Assembly: GCA_019309945.1 (NCBI GenBank)
Contig: JAFDFH010000052.1
Coordinates: forward strand, 1 to 10,141
From: Deltaproteobacteria bacterium
Lineage (GTDB): Bacteria; Desulfobacterota; Desulfobacteria; Desulfobacterales; JAFDFH01
Reading direction: 5' to 3'
DNA length: 10,141 nucleotides
Shown piece by piece: positions 6,994-10,141 of the stretch. Every line of letters starts with the position of its first letter. Position 1 is the stretch's first letter. Made by a program: the position numbers and the translations under genes. The notes beneath the pieces were generated by a model. The model ran no database searches, was not told the DNA's origin, and was given only the letters and a program-made list of their open reading frames with translations.

Positions 6994-7059
6994 CAAATTT
7001 AATCAAATTTAATCAAATAATTTTTTAATTCTTTTTATCATCTCAAATAATTTTTTAAT
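6994..7059. repeat. Short AT-rich direct repeats around the stop of the repeat protein
   Basis: CAAATTTAAT occurs twice in tandem (6994-7003 and 7004-7013), followed by a partial third copy. A 17-bp word beginning TCAAATAATTTTTT is exactly repeated at 7013-7029 and 7043-7059. The latter pair encodes the closing I-K-K-L-F-E / I-K-K-L-F-D of the giant protein, 30 bp apart. This is likely local slippage duplication. No hairpin followed by a T tract is visible here. Confidence 0.6.
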
Positions 7060-10000
7060 GATTTCATCTTCTTCTTTTTCTTGATAGAAAAATAAATCTA
7101 TGTTTTCCCGATAAAATTCACTTACTTTTTCAATAAGTTCAACTTCTTTTGCCTCGCTGTAAAATAAATCTTTGTTTTCCTGATAAAATTCGCCTATTTT
7201 TTCAGCAACTGCACCCACATCATGGCGTTCAAAATCGAATATTTCTCCCATTTCCTGATTAATTTCAGATAGTTCATTAATAATCTGTTCCAAATCTCGT
7301 TCCTTATATATAGGTTCTTCCTCTTCATCCATCTCAATGTAGAGCTCCAAAGGCGGCGTCATGAAGAACTGGGCTTCTGCTGATGCACGCAGCAGTTTAT
7401 CAAGCTGCTCTTGTTCAGTGAAATAAGTTGACAATGATGCCAGCGCACCCACAATATCTTGTTGTTCGGAAGGGAGGTAGGTAAAGAGGCCCTCAATAAT
7501 AACTACCCCGGGAGCAATGATATTTTCAGCTGGAGGCGGCGTTGTCAGAGCCGGTCCCCTCATTAATATACCCGAAACATCGGCTACCTCGCTGGAAAGT
7601 ATAAGCGTTAAGCTGGGAACATCAGCGGTTGGCTTCGCTGTTAAACCGATGGTGCCAGCATTGATCGTCGCACTGCTTCCGGTGAACGTTCCACCGTCAA
7701 TCGTTGAACCGCTTAGACTAATTGCACCGCTTCCGGCGTTAATGGTTCCAAGGGTAACAGCACCTGAATGACTGATTAGAACAGGGCTACCTGATGTATT
7801 GACCGGACCGTTGGTATTATCAAATGTGGTGCCGGAACTTCTGAAACCGCCTGCCGCCACCACGGCACCTGTCAAATTAACTGCGCCAGCGGAAGCAATG
7901 TACAGACTTCCTGTCAGGTCAACCGCAGGCAAATCAATCGCTGATGTATCCGTCATCGTCAGGTTAGCAAACGCTGCAGGCAGATTGATAGCACCTGTTA
8001 ACGTATTCCCGGCACTATTGATAATTATGGAATTGGTATTCGGAACGCTAAAGGTTGACGTACCTGACACTGTTAAAGCGCCACTGTCCGTGATGTCACC
8101 ACCCGTCGATGTCACATCCAGGTTTCCAAAAACCAAGGAAGCCCCCAGGTCGATCGTATTCGTATCCAACAGTACGACGTTGTTGCCGCTCGTAACCGTT
8201 ACGGTATTGAAGTCGTTAGCGGCCTCATTCAGAGTAATATTATTCCCGGCGCCTGCACCAACTGTCATTACACCTGCCACGTTCAACGTACCGCTGTCAG
8301 TAATAACACCTCCTGCCGTGACATTTAACGTGCCTAATACCGTCGAAGCCCCCAGATCAATGGCATTGACATCCCTAAAGACCACATTGTTGCCACTCGT
8401 AACTGCTACCGCACCGAAATTATTGGCCGCCTCATCCAATGTAATATTATTCCCAGGCGCATTAACCGTCGTTGCACCCGTTACATTCAACGCACCACTG
8501 TCTGTTATAGCGCCACCGGCCGTGACAAGCAAGGTACCCGATACTGTGGACGCAGCTAGATCAACTGCATTAGTATCCACCAGCCACACGTCGTTACCAC
8601 TTGTAACCGCCACGGTGCTGAAGTTGTTGGCATTATTCAGAGTAATGTCATTCCCGGCGCCTGCATCAAATGTTGTTGCCCCTGTTACATTTAACACACC
8701 ACTGTCCGTAATAGCGCCACCCGCCAAAACATTTAACGTTCCAGAAACCGTTGAGGTCGATAGGTCAACATCATTAATATCTCTCAGAATAACATTGTTG
8801 TCGCCGATGATTCTCACCGTACCAAAGTTGTTGGCTGCATTATCCAAAGTGATGTTGGTCGCATCAAGTGTCGTGACACCACCCACCATCAGCACACCGC
8901 TCTGTGCAATATCACCTGTATTTACCGTTAGCGTAAAATTTCCGCCTCCCATGTCGATTGTCGATAAATCGATACCGTTCGACTCTGTCACAAATGCATC
9001 ACCACTCGAAGCGTTGATCTCCAAAGTGTTGACGGACGTTATTATTGGATTCCCCGACATCCCAATTGCATTGACGCCAGCAGCACCGTTAATAGTAAGC
9101 TTGTTGGCATTAATCGTACTGTTCAAAGGATTCCTGATGGTCTCGGCCGTAATCACAATCTCATTGCTCACAGTAAAGCTGCCCAAAATGTTTACTGCAT
9201 CTGTCCCCGCTCCGGCATTTATTCTTGTATCATTGGTTCCGCCACTCAAATTAACCGTATCATCACCGGTACCACTGTTCAGCATAAGGGTTTCAACGGT
9301 TCCATAAGTGATCTGGGCCGCACCTGTCCGATCTACTGTCGTTGCCGTCATCGTATAGGTTTTCGTGCCCGCATCCCCCTGATCATTAATATTCAGAACG
9401 TCACCTAAGACATAATCTTCACCGTTTATAGTCAATGCACCCAATATACTGTCCAGCGAATTCGCATTGCCTACATTAAGTGTATCGTCACCTGAACCTG
9501 CATTCAGAGTAGTTACAGCACTCGTTCCTTCTATATCGAAAATGTCATCACCACTTCCTATCGCTATATTCAGCGTTTCAATCGTTCCGTATGCAATTCC
9601 ACCAGTCATGCCAAGTCCGGTCAGCTGTGTACCGGTAAGTGTCGCAGCGTTATTTGCAATGTCTCCTGAATCGTTTATATTCATGCTATCGGAACCACCG
9701 TCCCCATTTATGGTAAGAAGTGCATCGATAGCATTTACATCACCGTTATTAAGCGGCGCATCTGAAGAAATATTAATAACGTCGTCTCCAGTTCCAGCAT
9801 TAATGTTTAGAGGTGTTGTACTTGTTTGTATATTAAAGGTGTCAATAATCGTACCACCATTGAGGATGTCCATATCACTAAATCCATCGGCTACACCCGT
9901 CACAAAGCCTGAACCAGCTCCTGTAACCAACCAGGTGTTGGCGACATTGTCACCGGTCAGCGTGTTCGCCCCGGCGCCACCACCTCCGGCGATTGCACCG

Positions 10001-10141
10001 CTTAGCGCACCGCCGCTCAGTGTAAATGCGTCCGTGCCGGTACCACCCGTTAAATTGGCAATATCCGTAAAGCCACCGGTCACACCCGTTACGGTACCCG
10101 CATCTGCCCCCGTGACCAGCCAGGTGTTGGCGACATTGTCA
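7009..10141 (-). CDS. Giant beta-strand-repeat surface/secreted protein, C-terminal part (N-terminus beyond right edge)
   Basis: The minus-strand frame is open from the right edge to the TAA at 7009-7011: 1043 residues, with no convincing start in the window. The GTG at 10083 lies inside a repeat. From the N-terminal side come two 63-residue DNVANTWLVTGA units (10140-9952 and from 9951). Two units of about 99 residues follow (about 9768-9175) containing GSGDD/GTGDD-x-x-N motifs that resemble, but do not equal, RTX calcium-binding nonapeptides. Then come four tandem 68-69-residue units with the pattern D-L-x-x-S-T-V-x-G-T-L-N-V-x-A-G-G-x-I-T-D-S-G, plus more diverged units to about 7600. A Pro-rich linker (T-P-P-P-A-E-N, near 7520) leads to an amphipathic segment, and residues from 7332 on form an acidic, AT-rich helical tail. 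The repeats suggest a beta-helix or beta-solenoid adhesin or filamentous surface protein. Cysteine is absent from the in-window sequence. Two-partner secretion, type I export or another route cannot be decided without the N-terminus. The OmpH-like gene follows 113 bp downstream. Confidence 0.88.
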   Translation of the reverse strand, partial: DNVANTWLVTGADAGTVTGVTGGFTDIANLTGGTGTDAFTLSGGALSGAIAGGGGAGANTLTGDNVANTWLVTGAGSGFVTGVADGFSDMDILNGGTIIDTFNIQTSTTPLNINAGTGDDVINISSDAPLNNGDVNAIDALLTINGDGGSDSMNINDSGDIANNAATLTGTQLTGLGMTGGIAYGTIETLNIAIGSGDDIFDIEGTSAVTTLNAGSGDDTLNVGNANSLDSILGALTINGEDYVLGDVLNINDQGDAGTKTYTMTATTVDRTGAAQITYGTVETLMLNSGTGDDTVNLSGGTNDTRINAGAGTDAVNILGSFTVSNEIVITAETIRNPLNSTINANKLTINGAAGVNAIGMSGNPIITSVNTLEINASSGDAFVTESNGIDLSTIDMGGGNFTLTVNTGDIAQSGVLMVGGVTTLDATNITLDNAANNFGTVRIIGDNNVILRDINDVDLSTSTVSGTLNVLAGGAITDSGVLNVTGATTFDAGAGNDITLNNANNFSTVAVTSGNDVWLVDTNAVDLAASTVSGTLLVTAGGAITDSGALNVTGATTVNAPGNNITLDEAANNFGAVAVTSGNNVVFRDVNAIDLGASTVLGTLNVTAGGVITDSGTLNVAGVMTVGAGAGNNITLNEAANDFNTVTVTSGNNVVLLDTNTIDLGASLVFGNLDVTSTGGDITDSGALTVSGTSTFSVPNTNSIIINSAGNTLTGAINLPAAFANLTMTDTSAIDLPAVDLTGSLYIASAGAVNLTGAVVAAGGFRSSGTTFDNTNGPVNTSGSPVLISHSGAVTLGTINAGSGAISLSGSTIDGGTFTGSSATINAGTIGLTAKPTADVPSLTLILSSEVADVSGILMRGPALTTPPPAENIIAPGVVIIEGLFTYLPSEQQDIVGALASLSTYFTEQEQLDKLLRASAEAQFFMTPPLELYIEMDEEEEPIYKERDLEQIINELSEINQEMGEIFDFERHDVGAVAEKIGEFYQENKDLFYSEAKEVELIEKVSEFYRENIDLFFYQEKEEDEIIKKLFEMIKRIKKLFD
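7012..7332 (-). repeat. Acidic helical C-terminal tail with three 24-residue repeats
   Basis: The last 107 residues begin MDEEEE and contain three in-register units of 24 residues: SEINQEMGEIFDF, GEFYQENKDLFYS and SEFYRENIDLFFY, each followed by charged residues. At DNA level the last two copies are strikingly similar (about 7089-7131 against 7161-7203, offset exactly 72 bp). The stretch is far more AT-rich than the beta-repeat region before it. It has no Gly/Asn/Thr bias and looks alpha-helical, possibly an anchoring, oligomerising or chaperone-recognition tail. Confidence 0.65.
7936..8970 (-). repeat. Tandem 204-216-bp coding repeats in the giant protein
   Basis: Unit boundaries, taken at each D-L pair, are 8970-8767 (diverged), 8766-8563, 8562-8359, 8358-8152 and 8151-7936 (diverged). 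The three central units share DNA words such as those encoding ITDSG and VTSGN, with mostly synonymous or conservative differences. Each unit gives about six short beta strands, as expected for repeated turns of a solenoid. Confidence 0.8.
9175..9806 (-). repeat. GSGDD-type repeat block in the giant protein
   Basis: Two units of about 297 bp (about 9768-9472 and 9471-9175) each run: LLTINGD/ALTINGE, a D-x-x-N-I-N-D-x-G-D step, a long strand pair, Y-G-T-(I/V)-E-T-L, then GSGDD or GTGDD motifs. Five Asp-rich turns are visible (near 9800, 9545, 9490, 9260 and 9205). They may bind calcium but deviate from the strict RTX GGxGxDxUx consensus. Confidence 0.65.
9931..10141 (-). repeat. 63-residue DNVANTW repeat with 22-bp exact copies
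   Basis: The bases at 9931-9952 and 10120-10141 are identical over 22 positions and encode the same D-N-V-A-N-T-W segment, 189 bp apart in the same frame. The right copy is cut by the window edge, so more units probably lie beyond. Confidence 0.75.

Noticed and set aside
6612..7028. 138-codon plus-strand frame across the OmpH-like gene
   Set aside because: It is antisense to a well-supported chaperone gene, and its translation is Ser/Leu/Ile-rich without motifs.
7799..9307. 502-codon plus-strand open frame opposite the giant repeat protein
   Set aside because: Its translation is a low-complexity Pro/Val/Ala/Leu string with no domain. The minus strand shows coherent protein repeats with conservative differences, so this frame is an antisense shadow of repetitive coding DNA.
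9175..9806. Calling the giant protein an RTX toxin
   Set aside because: The GSGDD turns are isolated and do not form tandem GGxGxDxUx nonapeptides. No toxin or hydrolase domain is visible, and the C-terminal tail is not a typical RTX secretion signal.

Overview
The window looks like part of a chromosome from a Gram-negative, moderately AT-rich bacterium. It carries a Skp/OmpH-type periplasmic chaperone together with eukaryotic-like signalling proteins: a Ser/Thr kinase, PP2C phosphatases and a caspase-like protein. It also carries DUF1566 and FGE-like domains and a giant beta-strand-repeat surface protein. That mix is typical of Desulfobacterota (the former Deltaproteobacteria), but the assignment is inferred from gene content; nothing in the window fixes the taxon.

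Layout. Bases 1-450 (minus strand) hold the first 150 codons of a PP2C-type phosphatase that runs off the left edge, with a good sigma70-like promoter just upstream. A 548-bp AT-rich divergent spacer (451-998) follows. Next comes a plus-strand cluster of three genes with short gaps. 999-3689 encodes an exported caspase-fold protein whose catalytic Cys position is Pro, followed by five Ig-like repeats and a DUF1566 domain. 3764-4549 encodes a complete, active-looking cytosolic PP2C phosphatase. 4571-6367 encodes a Ser/Thr kinase with one membrane helix and an outward-facing FGE-sulfatase-like domain that lacks the active-site cysteine pair. Only 12 bp after the kinase stop, two minus-strand genes converge on the cluster: an OmpH/Skp-like chaperone (6380-6895) and, upstream of it, a very large repetitive surface or secreted protein (7009 to beyond the right edge).

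Working model. Kinase and PP2C form a writer/eraser pair in the cytoplasm. The kinase has a C-type-lectin-fold domain in the periplasm, and the exported caspase-like protein ends in a second domain of related fold. Together they look like a trans-envelope sensing module in which both 'enzyme' domains outside the cytoplasm have lost catalytic residues and probably act as binding or scaffold modules. The OmpH-like chaperone lies directly downstream of the repeat protein and may help it cross the periplasm. No RNA genes, CRISPR arrays, complete insertion sequences or origins were recognised.
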